Source of the DNA: Trifolium pratense
Lineage: Eukaryota > Streptophyta > Magnoliopsida > Fabales > Fabaceae
Assembly (NCBI RefSeq): GCF_020283565.1
Contig: NC_060059.1
Location: forward strand, 34,398,838-34,462,837
Length of the DNA stretch: 64,000 nt
Direction of reading: 5' to 3'
Both the position numbers and the translations under genes were made by a program. Shown here piece after piece: positions 41,113 to 50,637 of the stretch. The number at the start of each line of letters is the position of its first letter. The stretch's first letter is position 1. The notes below the pieces were generated by a model, which saw only the letters and a program-made list of their open reading frames with translations, was not told the origin of the DNA and did no database searches.

Positions 41113-41820
41113 TGTTATTGTTAGTTAGTTAGCTTGTATGACAAGTTAACAATTTAGTGCTAAATAATGTATACTTAGAGCATGTGTCTGTGTAAGACAA
41201 CCTTTATCATTTTGAATAAAATTTCAAATATTCTTCTCTCACTTTAAATATATGCTTTTTTTCTTTCTTAAGGTGCAAGTATATAAGCTCTTTGCACCAA
41301 CAACTTGGTATCTAGAGCCTTAGATTCAGGTTCGATTGTGTTTGCGAAACAATTCAATTCTTAATATTATTTCACTCTTCTTCGTGTGAAGATGCTCAGG
41401 GATCATGGATTTCTTGAGAATTTTCCAATTCTTGATGGCAAGATTTGGGAAAAGTGGTGCAAATTCAAATGAAATTATTGTTTTCAAGATGTTCTTGAAC
41501 TAGTCTCAAATGAAGTTCAAGAACTAGGTGCCAATCCTACAAAAGCTTAGAGATCTACATATAAAGATTCAAAGAAGAAAGATTGCAAAATCTTATTTTT
41601 CCTGCATTAAAGTGTCGATGCTGGGAACTTTGAGAAGATTTCCCATGTAACAAGTTCTAAAGAAGTATGGGATCTGCTTGAAAAGTACTATGCAGGAGGA
41701 GAAAAGGTAAAAAAAGGCTTGTTTTTAATCACTAAGGCGGCAATATAAATTGTGCAAATGGGAAAAAAAATGTGAAGATTTCAGCATACATGCATCTCAA
41801 GGTTTCAGACATTGAGCTGC
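41113..41820 (+). mobile_element. Copia retrotransposon 5' end (LTR, primer site, gag fragment)
   Basis: A probable LTR (41113 to about 41303) starts TGTTATTGTTAG. It is followed at 41306 by TGGTATCTAGAGC, a slightly altered initiator-Met-tRNA primer-binding site (usual form TGGTATCAGAGC). Downstream, from the ATG near 41394, broken frames read a Copia Gag (UBN2-type): LRDHGFLENFPILDGKIWEK and SSKEVWDLLEKYYAGGEKVK. Stops and frameshifts are present, and pol and the 3' LTR are absent. The fragment separates the kinase copies at 40664 and 41830. Confidence 0.75.
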
Positions 41821-41829
41821 TACTGATGA

Positions 41830-44800
41830 TCAAGTTGGTTCCCTGGGATCACTTACTGACGTGCAATAGGAAGACCATGAGCTGCTAATATCATCGCCTC
41901 CAACATCCACTACAGGTTGATCTTGTGGATAGAAGTAAGGCTTATTAGGAATTTCCAAGTCTCCATCTTCTTCTTCAAGCATCTCCAACACTTTATCCAT
42001 CGAAGGACGATCATTTGGTTTTGTCTGTATACACCACAAAGCCACTATCATCATTTTCTTTGCCAATTTCATTTCCGGAATTGTGTCATTCTCAATTGTT
42101 ACTTCCCTTCCATCATGTAACTGATTAAATCCAAAAAGGGAAATAAATTTTGCTAGATTGCTCAGCCAACGCGTTCAAGTTCTTCCTTCTACTTGCCATC
42201 TCCATCAACAACATCCCAAAGCTATAAACATCAGCTTTGTAAGATATTGCGCCGATATTTCTGTAGAATAGTTCAGGGGCCATGTATCCAATGGTTCCTC
42301 TTGCTGCGGTTAATGACACAATGCTCTTATCGATAGGATAAAATTTAGCCAATCCAAAATCAGAAACTTTTGGATTGAAATTCTCATCAAGAAGGATGTT
42401 ATGAGGCTTTATGTCAAAGTGTAGAATTTTCATAGCGCATCCATTATGTAAGTACTCAATGCCTCGAGCCACTCCAAGAGAAATGGTATACAAATTTTCG
42501 CAACTCAAGGAATTACTCTCTTCAGTATGAGAAAATATGTATTTTTCAAGTGATCCGTTCGACATGAATTCATATATAAGAGCACGTTTTGATCCCTCCA
42601 CACAAAAACCAATAAGTTGTACAATGTTAATATGATGAATCCTACCAATGGTAGCAACTTCATTGACAAAATCTTGACCGCTTGATTTGCCTTTGTCCAA
42701 TAATTTTACTGCTACAAGTCGACCATTTTGTAGTTGTCCTTTAAAAACCGATCCATAACCTCCATTGCCTAGTTTTGTCTTGAATTGTTTTGTTATCTTT
42801 TTTATTTCTTTGTAAGAGTACCTTATAGCCATGATGCTATTGTCACTTCTTAAGAAACCTTCAATGTTTTTATACATAGATAAATGTTTCCTTCGCGATT
42901 TGTAGATTAAAAATACAATCATACCAAGTATTCCAGAAACAGATTTTAAAATGATAATAAAAAACAGCATACCTGTAAAGAGATGGAAAATGAGATAAAT
43001 AAAATGATACTAGTATGCTAATTAATAAAACATTTTTCAAAATTGTTTGTTTGGAACATAACAAAGTGAAGATTTAAAAATATGATGCTATACATTTAAC
43101 TCAATATAATATATATTCCACAATCTCTTCAAATCTTATCTTATTTTGGTAAAGAAAGATGGAAGTTAGGGAAGACATTTAAGTCCAGTGGCTAGGATCA
43201 GCAGGGATGAAATGAAACCCAAAGAGTTGATGCACAAGTCGCAACCATTTCACTCTTATAATGGGAAACCGCTTTAAAATCATTCTTTTTCGTTCCCAAT
43301 AAATTTTCTGTTTTGGTTTTAGTCCCTGATGTTAGGTCAACTGTTAGTTGACTTATAGAAGTACACGTGGTGCTAACATGTTGAATTTTTCTTTACACAT
43401 GGCATCCTACATGGACTTCATATTTTATTATTTTTTAATAAAAAAATCAGAAAATTCAAAAACCCCTTTTCTTCTCTCTTCTCTATCGCAGATCCGCTGC
43501 ACCTTCTTCTTCTATCTTCTTAATTCATCACCATATCTCACCTCCTTTCTTTCTCACTCTGTTCCATTACTATGAGGTTACAATGATTCAATTTTTGTTT
43601 GATTAAGAGAGAAAAAGGGGTTTTTCAATTTTTGTGTGATTCAATTTTTCTTTCTTTCTCACTATATAAAAATAGGGATTGAAAAGATATTTTACATTTT
43701 AATTTATTACTACTATCGAAAAACATAATTACAGTTGAAACATATGTAAAACTAAATCACATTTGAGACAAATTTACTACTTCATGCAACTTTGTTTAAT
43801 ATCTTATTTTTGCTAAAAGATCCTAAAATACTACAGATGATTACCTAACACCCTCATTTTTAACAAAATCCCTAGATTTCTTATAAGTATTCTTTTATTG
43901 AATTGGGAGATTTTATGAAGAAAATTTTTGACAATAGGAAAAACCCTCCAATTTTTAGGAGTAGAATTTTAGTAATTTCTCGTGCAAGGATTCGGCGCCT
44001 CCACTTGAGGCTTTACGCCCACGCTTCGTTCAGGCAGCGCTACTCGGATCTTGCCAATCGCCAAATCAATGCTACTTTCAGGCAGGATTTTTTACGGCAG
44101 AAATTTAATCAAGAGATAAATAAAGTAAATTTATCCTTTATGGAGAGTTCGGTAACCTTTTAGTTGATTTAAGGACATTTAATTTCCACTAGAACAATAA
44201 TATGTTTAGGGTCATGTAATCGTAAAATATCTAAAATTAGAAATTTATATTTGATAATACATAAAAATTTATCGTCTTGCATTGGCTTAAGGGATTGTGT
44301 GGGCTTACCAACGTAATTCTCGATATATCCAGAAAACCAACTCAAAAATTTCCTAAAATCATCTGCAAGAACACACATAAAACATGGTTAACCAACAAAC
44401 TATATGGATATAGTGAACTAGATTTTATAGATTTAACCTAATTAAAAAAAATAAATTAAACTTCAAACTTTGAGAAAGGTGGAGTAGTTTTAAGCAAATT
44501 ACTTGGAGATTCACAATCACCATCACTATTTATACCATACTTTCCAAACCATTCGTATTTGCAATGGCTATTGATCCACGAAAGTTCAAATCCATAATAC
44601 ATCATATGCCGGACGTCCATGCAAATATTGTTGTTGCCATCTTCAAGAGGCCAAGATGTGAGGTACATAAACTCTATACGGCACCCGTCTTTCAGCCTCT
44701 CGTCCGATAAATTTGAAAGAGATATGGCGTGACCACCAACATTGAAATAAGTCCGGTATTGTGAATACGAAGTACTATTCATACAATTACCGACAACATC

Positions 44801-45316
44801 GGAATCGGAATATTTCAACGGACAACTACCATATACATAAGATTTTGTCAAAATATTCTTGGAATGGTTTATGTATTGATAGAATAGGTAGGGTGAGTTG
44901 AAGAAATGACTCAAATTATAGTGTCCAAATGAATAATAAGGAGGGATGGAATTATTAGAGTAACCAAGATTGAAATCCAATAATCTTATAGTGAAGTTGT
45001 TGTAATTAATTGATTGTACATAATATTTCACAACTTCTTTTTTCTTTACTTTATCAAAATACCCAAAAATCTTTTTGTTTGAAATTTTTCTATAGTACAA
45101 AATCAATTTGTTGTTTTCACATGATAGGATGTACCTCTTGTCACCACATCTTTTGGGACTGTCTTTCAGTCGGAAAGGGGGGCTCACGGTATGGACACCA
45201 CAACTTCTATAACATGAATCTCTTTGTAGTTCATCACCATAGACATTGTTGTATGAAAATATTAGTGTTAGTAATATCACTGCAAGGGTTAGTGTCGTAG
45301 AGGCTAAGGATGGCAT
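41830..45316 (-). pseudogene. LRK10-like receptor kinase with a 2-bp deletion in the kinase C-lobe
   Basis: Exon 1 45316-44503, exon 2 44362-44309, exon 3 from 42972. Start is the ATG at 45316 (the frame opens at a GTG upstream). A signal peptide (about 1-27) precedes a GUB_WAK-type Cys-rich ectodomain, a membrane segment at 291-312 and a kinase: glycine loop [11 protein letters not shown], Lys379, Glu394, catalytic loop HFDIKP (Asp476), DFG 494-496, APE 521-523. HFD in place of HRD makes it a non-RD kinase, as in this family. At about 42130 the frame ends at FPFWI-stop, whereas both sister fragments read on ([18 protein letters not shown]). Two bases are missing, and the remaining C-lobe continues in another frame to 41830. 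As read, the product is 571 residues without the last kinase helices. A truncated but expressed receptor cannot be excluded. Confidence 0.85.
42973..44308 (-). other. 1.3-kb intron 2 of the LRK10-like gene
   Basis: The intron contains a stretch at 43265-43420 with MITE-like wording (TTTAGTCCCTGATGTTAGGTC) and a GC-richer island at 43980-44110. The latter's + frame (LHLRLYAHASFRQRYSDLAN) starts from TTG and matches no family I know. No other feature is supported. Confidence 0.4.
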
Positions 45317-45349
45317 TTTTGTTTTTCTATAGCAAGTGGCACAACTCAC

Positions 45350-46177
45350 AATTTAAATGCATATTATGTCCATATATACATGTGTGGTGTGGGATAAATG
45401 ACCTTTTTTTTTTTTTTGCAAATTTAAATTTTTTAGTTAAATGCATATTATGTCCATATTTAATTTTTTTTGCAAATTTAATTTTGTTTCTTGTAAATAT
45501 CTCAAATTTTGTTTTTATTTCATGTAAAAAAAATTTAACAAGTTTTGATCTTTCATTTTTTTTTTTAGGATTTTTGGTTCATGCTTTTTATGTTTAGTAC
45601 ATTATAAAAATTTCTTTTGTAAAATTTAAATTTTTTTTAACAAGAGATGAATTAAATATGAATTTTTAAGTTTTTTGCGCTTTATAAAGAATTTATCTTA
45701 ACAAAATTTAAAATTTTGGTGGTAGAAATTCTTATAATATAATAAACATGAATAATGTTGGTTGGGAGGGGATCAGAATCCAACTTGTGTGCCCCACAGG
45801 TTCCCCGATGAAAATTAGTCATCACTAACGACGGTGAATATTTCATATCAATATCATGATAACCCAAAAAGAAAAAATTCAAAAAATTTAAAAGTGCACA
45901 AGAATTATTCAATCTTGAATGTCATATCATAAAAATAAAATAAAATGATAAAAAAACATGATTATTATTAATCAACCGTGTAAATTATTTTAGAGTGTGA
46001 ATTCATATTCTTTTTTCTCATTATTAAGAGAAGGAGAAAATACATACAAGTCTCCAAAGTGGACCACCATAAACTTTGTCATATTTAGAGTTTTGTCCTT
46101 GTACAAAGAAGTTAACTGCACTGCAGTGTCGTGTGCGAGTCATTCACTTCTTCTCAATTACGAGTCATTCAATTTAT
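45350..46177. other. upstream region of the - strand LRK10-like gene
   Basis: AT-rich, with T-runs. A diverged copy of a repeated promoter-region module lies at 46063-46133 (CATAAACTTTGTCATATTTA ... GTACAAAGAAGTTAACTGCA). No gene is seen. Confidence 0.4.
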
Positions 46178-46225
46178 TACTTCCTCAGTTCTTTTTTAAT
46201 TGTACAGTTTGATAAGATTTAGCGT

Positions 46226-47234
46226 CAGTGGCGGAGATGCCACCCGGCATGCCCTGACACGTGCCCGGGCTGCCGCCCCACCCCAAATATTTTTTTTTTT
46301 TTTTAAAAAAATTAATAAAAGAAACAAGAGAAAAAGAAGTAACGAGTTTGCGTTTGAGTATGCGTTTCTCCTTCTCTCTGTTTCATTCATTCCTTTCGCC
46401 ATCGACCACCGCAGCACCGCTCTCAAATCCGCTCTCAAATCTCTCTATTTCTCATTCTCTCAGTCTCAGGCCGCTCTCCGCCGCCGCTCTCAGCCTCTCT
46501 CTCTCGCAGTCGCAGCGCAGACAAGTAAAGTAAGCAACCCTAAAATTGAGAAATTGCATAAAATACTTAGAAATTGGTATTCCAATTATTATTCTATGTC
46601 TAACCTGATGATATTAATCATTATCCTTTGATGTTGGGATGAAGTATGAGAAAAAAATATGATTCCTGTTTTAGGTTATTTAGAAAAAATTGGGATTTCA
46701 AGGTCTAAACTTGGTGAATTTGTTAAAAATTATCCACAAGTTTTGATATCATCCGAACCTTCACCGCAAAAAGATCTCGGAAAGGACATTTGCCTCCTAA
46801 TTTTATGTAGTAACTATTGGTATGTTATATTTCATCTCTCTTTATGAATTTTATCAAGTGCTCTCATTTTCTATTTTTTGCTGCTGTATATGCCTTGTTT
46901 CCCTGTTATGCTGGTTTGCTTATTGGGGTGGCAGTGGGGTTTCTTTGATTTGTATAGAAAATAGGAGTGGGCTTAAGTGTGCGCTTGTCTTGAGCCTTTT
47001 GTATAGTTATCATTTCCTTTTTGTTGTAATCCATTGTACTCTGTGATGGACCAGCATTTCTTGTGCTGGTTCATTCTTCAATTCAATATATTTAGCCATT
47101 TTAAAAAAAAAATATTTCATCTCTCTTATTTGATTATGTTTTGCTGGTTTTTTCTTATTTGACTCATGCTAGCCAAAAAAATATTGCGGTTAAAATTGTG
47201 CCCAGACTCCAATATAATCCTAGCTCCGCCACTG
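46226..47234. mobile_element. hAT element, nested, 8-bp target duplication
   Basis: The 1009-bp element has ends CAGTGGCGGAG and CTCCGCCACTG, perfect 11-bp inverted repeats of plant hAT type. It is flanked by 8-bp direct repeats TTTAGCGT at 46218-46225 and 47235-47242. A C/T-rich, exon-like stretch at 46340-46530 is open in several frames but not recognised. No hAT transposase is visible. Its size is almost equal to that of the hAT element at 25487, though the interiors differ. Confidence 0.9.
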
Positions 47235-47242
47235 TTTAGCGT

Positions 47243-47797
47243 TATCAACCCACGGCTGGTTGCTTGGACAAGACCAATGGAAGGACAATTTGTCTTAATG
47301 TAGATGAAAACCTTTTAGGTCCGATGAACACTGCTGGTTACGGTGGACTGCTACGGAATAATGCTGGAAATTTCATTTGGGGTTTTTATGGTGTGGCTGT
47401 TTGCCGAGATTATGGCTATTTTTTATGGTTTACTGATTTGCTGTGAGAGTGGATACTGGAGAGTGATTTGTTTTTCGGACTCGCTGCAGTCAGTGAATTT
47501 AATTCGTGATGGAGTCTCAGTCTACCACCGCTTTGCTAATGAGATTCAAAGTATCTGAAATTTGCTTGCTAATGAATGGGGTGTGGTGATTAATCATACC
47601 CTTCGTGAAGGGAATGTGTGTGTTGATGTTATGGCGAAGTTGGTGCTATGTCTACCTCTTTGTTGGTGAAAATTGATGTTCCTCATCGTGAGTTGTTATG
47701 TCCACTCTCCGCTAATGTCCGGGGAGTAGTGTTTACAAGAGAATAATCTCTCTTTCTTTTGCTTTTTTCCTTTTTTCTCTCATGTAACAAAAAAAAA
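47243..47797 (+). mobile_element. 5'-truncated LINE: RNase H domain and poly(A) tail
   Basis: The + frames read NVDENLLGPMNTAGYGGLLR, then the continuation in frame +3 (AEIMAIFYGLLICCESGYWR, CFSDSLQSVNLIRDG) and NHTLREGNVCVDVMAK. This is an RVT_3 RNase H-like domain as found at the 3' end of plant LINEs. It ends in an A run at about 47788-47797. The bases after the tail, GATTTAGCGT (47798-47807), repeat those at 46216-46225, the LINE target duplication. Confidence 0.8.
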
Positions 47798-47986
47798 GAT
47801 TTAGCGTTTCTAATTAACCGTTTATTTGGTGTTTTATTAAGGGTACGATTTGTCAATTGTATCCTTTGATAATTACTCATATCTTTTGCAGTAAAACTAA
47901 TTAATGTTATATATTTGGAAAACTAAAGTTTTTTTTTTGTACATAACATATTAAATTTTGTTTTTTTGTACATAATATATTAAATA

Positions 47987-48212
47987 AGGAAAATATTAAA
48001 TAGTGCACTCGGTGCACTGGTTAAGCACATAAGGAAATTTTGTCTTGAAACTCGTGCATTCAATGTATTGAAAGTGTAAAAAGTTATTTTTATCAACATT
48101 AACTTTATGTTTTATTTCATGTACCAAAAAAAAAAAAAAAAAACTTTATGTTTTATTTCTATTTTTGGTATGCTTAACAAATGCACCAGGTGCACTGTTT
48201 AACATGACCCAT
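47987..48212. mobile_element. MITE (GTTAAACAGTGCAC type)
   Basis: Inverted ends: TTAAATAGTGCACTCGGTGC at the left and GCACCAGGTGCACTGTTTAA at the right. The outer bases pair less well. The centre contains an A18-type run near 48127. Non-coding. Confidence 0.6.
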
Positions 48213-48420
48213 TAAATAATTTATTGAAAAGAGAAAATGGGTGTAAAAAAGTAGAAATTTATTGGTGAATTAAAATTAGGATATAATAGGAAAATTAGAT
48301 GCAAAAATACACTTTCTTAATTTGGTGGACACTTAAAACAACGGAAGGAGTAAATGAGAAAAATATAAGTTTTAATGTAAGAAGAAAGGGAATAAAATTC
48401 AAACTTCTATAAAAGGGAAC

Positions 48421-48582
48421 CACGTAAGTCATTTTTGAAGTTTTAGACAATTTTTTCCTGGGTGGGACACAGTAAACCTTGTCCTACATTATAGTTTTGT
48501 CCTTGTTTGTACAAAGACGTTAACCGCAGTGTCGCGGAAACTGGCTAGCAATCTTTGTATAGTTGACTTGACTTAAAGTATA
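48421..48582 (+). repeat. repeated upstream module, copy B (W-box cores)
   Basis: The stretch contains GTAAACCTTGTC, TTTGTACAAAGACGTTAACC, GCAGTGTCGCGGAAA and GTATAGTTGACTTGACTT. The last part holds two overlapping W-box cores (TTGACT), the binding sites of WRKY factors. It is about 150 bp long and very similar to the copy at 48977; a partial copy lies at 46063. Confidence 0.75.
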
Positions 48583-48976
48583 CACTCCATCTTTCTCACT
48601 TATTTTAATTAAATATATTATTTATATATCTTGTTTTGACCGTATTTATATATTGATCCGGAGATGTTGGAATTAGATTAAACCAATGATAAAAGTAAAA
48701 AATAAAAAATTTAAGTTTCTATCAAAGGAAGAGAGTGTAATTTTTTTCAAAATGTTTTGCATAATAAAAATAGAGAGAAGTATATATTTTAAGGTAGTGT
48801 AATTTAAGAATTACTCTAAAAAATAATAAATATTAAAATGGAAATAAAAACAAGAAAAACAATCTAATTTTTTTTTTTTTGCAGAAAATATATTTTATTT
48901 TTTTTTTGGGATATATTTTGTCTTGTTTTTGCTAAACTGATAATTAGACCGAGAACTTAACTTCTTCTTAACCAAC

Positions 48977-49124
48977 CACGTAAATCAATTTTGGAATTTT
49001 AGACAATTTTTCCTTGAAGACCACAGTAAACCTTGTCATACATTATAATTTTGTTTGTACAAAGACGTTAACCGCAGTGTCGCGGAAAGCAATCTTTGTA
49101 TAGTTGACTTGACTTGAAGTATAC
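48977..49124 (+). repeat. repeated upstream module, copy C (W-box cores)
   Basis: Direct repeat of copy B at an offset of about 550 bp, with small indels and substitutions. It shares TTTGTACAAAGACGTTAACC, GCAGTGTCGCGGAAA and the TTGACTTGACTT W-box pair. It lies about 1.5 kb upstream of the intact LRK10-like gene. Confidence 0.75.
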
Positions 49125-49654
49125 TCTTTTATCTTAATTATAAGTAGAAATTAACTTTTTAGATTTATTGAATAATTAATATATTTGACTTATTACTATA
49201 TTATAGATCAGATACACCAGTTTTTGAATGAATTTAAAAAGTATATTTTTGCTTATAGTTAAGATGTGTAGTATAATCAAGTTTGTTAATTTTGTGGAAA
49301 AATATTATATTATTACTCTCTCTATTCCTATTCTAAGTATGTTTGTTTCAAATTACATGTTCCTTTTACGATGTCAATGGAACATTAATATTTTTTTAAT
49401 AGTAACTAGAAAGTTAATGGTTAAGGGTTTAAATCCCGGCAAAAAAACCAAATCATAAGGTAGGTTATTCTGTCCTAACACAAAAAAAAAAGGTTATTCT
49501 CTATTAACCACTTGCATAGGGGACAAATTTTTTTAATACTTGGATCAATTTATTAGTCGATCTTTATTTTTTCGGTAAATTATACTTTATTTTCTTGAAA
49601 GAACCTTGAAGGCTTGAACTACATTCTCCACCCCTCTTATGTTAAACATACATT

Positions 49655-49942
49655 CAATGAGTGAACTAAATGGCATGAATCTTGTCTGTTATATTTTAAA
49701 CGTCTTAAATTGGTCCCTTATGTTTTAGATATTTAAAGTTGGTCCCTCTAGTTTCTAAAATTTGAATTAGTTAGTACAACAAAAAATGATTAAATAAGGA
49801 CTAATTAATTCAATTATTAGAAATTTGAGGGATCAAATTGAAACTTTTAAAATATAAAAGACAAATTTGAAACGTTTAAAACGTAAGAGACCAGCTTAAT
49901 ATAAACGTACGTAAGAGATCAAACGTGCAATTAAACCTGTTA
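49655..49942. mobile_element. degenerate foldback element (GGTCTCTTACGTTT type)
   Basis: Words such as AATTGGTCCCTTATGTTTTA on the left are mirrored by AAACGTAAGAGACCAGCTTA and ACGTAAGAGATCAAACGTGC on the right. A half of the same family occurs at 39565-39700 (CATTTGGTCTCTTACGTTTA). The boundaries are approximate. Confidence 0.45.
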
Positions 49943-50100
49943 ATTATGATGTATCTAAATATAAAAACTCTGTATTCTTGACAAAATAAAAAAAGAACTT
50001 TGTATTTAATAATATAAATATTGAATGCTTAAAAAATTAAATGCACAATTTCCATGAAAGCAAAAATCTACATTATCTCCTTAAATAAAGAACATTTTTT

Positions 50101-50232
50101 CATCTCGTGAGTTTAGCTCAGTTGGTAGAAACATTGCATTACATATGCAGGGGGTTGAAGTTTGAATCCTAGTCATCTCATTTATCCATCTTAAGGGTGA
50201 AATTTCTAGCCATTAAATTACTTAAAAAAAAT
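50101..50232 (+). mobile_element. tRNA-derived SINE (tRNA-like head)
   Basis: The head contains an A box (TTTAGCTCAGTTGGTAGA) and, 33 bp on, a degenerate B box (AAGTTTGAATCC). The body continues AAGGGTGAAATTTCTAGCCA and ends in an A run. The head is not a plausible functional tRNA: stems do not pair cleanly and there is no CCA-ready acceptor. A legume-type SINE is therefore the better reading. Confidence 0.55.
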
Positions 50233-50365
50233 AAAAATTCAAATATGTTTTTATAAGTAAAAATCTACATTTTCCTTATAAGTAAAGTATCAAATGAATC
50301 TAGTAATTTATAAAGAACGTTTTTTCCAATGTGTTTTTATAACTAAGTGTAAAGGGAATTATATG

Positions 50366-50524
50366 AATTCGGATTGCATGCAGCTATGATAGATCCGGCC
50401 GTCCAATTATAATCTGACGTTTCAAATTAAAAGAAGATTCAATCAAACTATGTGACTGTTTTAAGTCTCGGATGGTCATATCTGTTATGACTGCATGCAG
50501 TTTTTACCGCATGCTATCCGAATC
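50366..50524. mobile_element. MITE in the promoter of the intact LRK10-like gene
   Basis: Left ATTCGGATTGCATGCAG and right GCATGCTATCCGAAT are inverted copies. A further GCATGC palindrome pair occurs near the right end (TGCATGCAGTTTTTACCGCA). It ends about 115 bp before the start codon of the kinase gene, so it belongs to the proximal promoter. Confidence 0.6.
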
Positions 50525-50637
50525 CATGGGAATACTATTAAATACAGAGTCTTCGGATTTTGAGGTAATTAAGCTCGCATACTATTAGGAAGCTGTATTC
50601 AAAGTGAGTACTCTAATCTTATTCAAGAATCAATATC

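Larger units (their letters stand above)
46180..48350. mobile_element. Stowaway-like element carrying nested insertions
   Basis: The left end TACTTCCTCAGTTCTTTTTT (TA at 46178-46179) matches the complement of the right end AACAACGGAAGGAGTA (TA at 48351-48352), in the form of Stowaway/Tc1-mariner MITE termini with TA target duplication. Without the inserts the element would be about 0.38 kb. It contains a LINE 3' end, a hAT element in the LINE's 5' junction and a further MITE. Confidence 0.55.

Noticed and set aside
43903..44163. 86-codon + frame inside intron 2 of the LRK10-like gene
   Set aside because: It starts at TTG, matches no family, and is most likely part of a transposon or chance.
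45317..45349. Longer start of the - strand LRK10-like gene
   Set aside because: The upstream start is GTG. The ATG at 45316 directly precedes a good signal peptide.
50101..50180. Possible functional tRNA gene
   Set aside because: A and B boxes are present, but the arms do not form a clean cloverleaf, the B box is degenerate, and the body continues as a SINE with an A-rich end.
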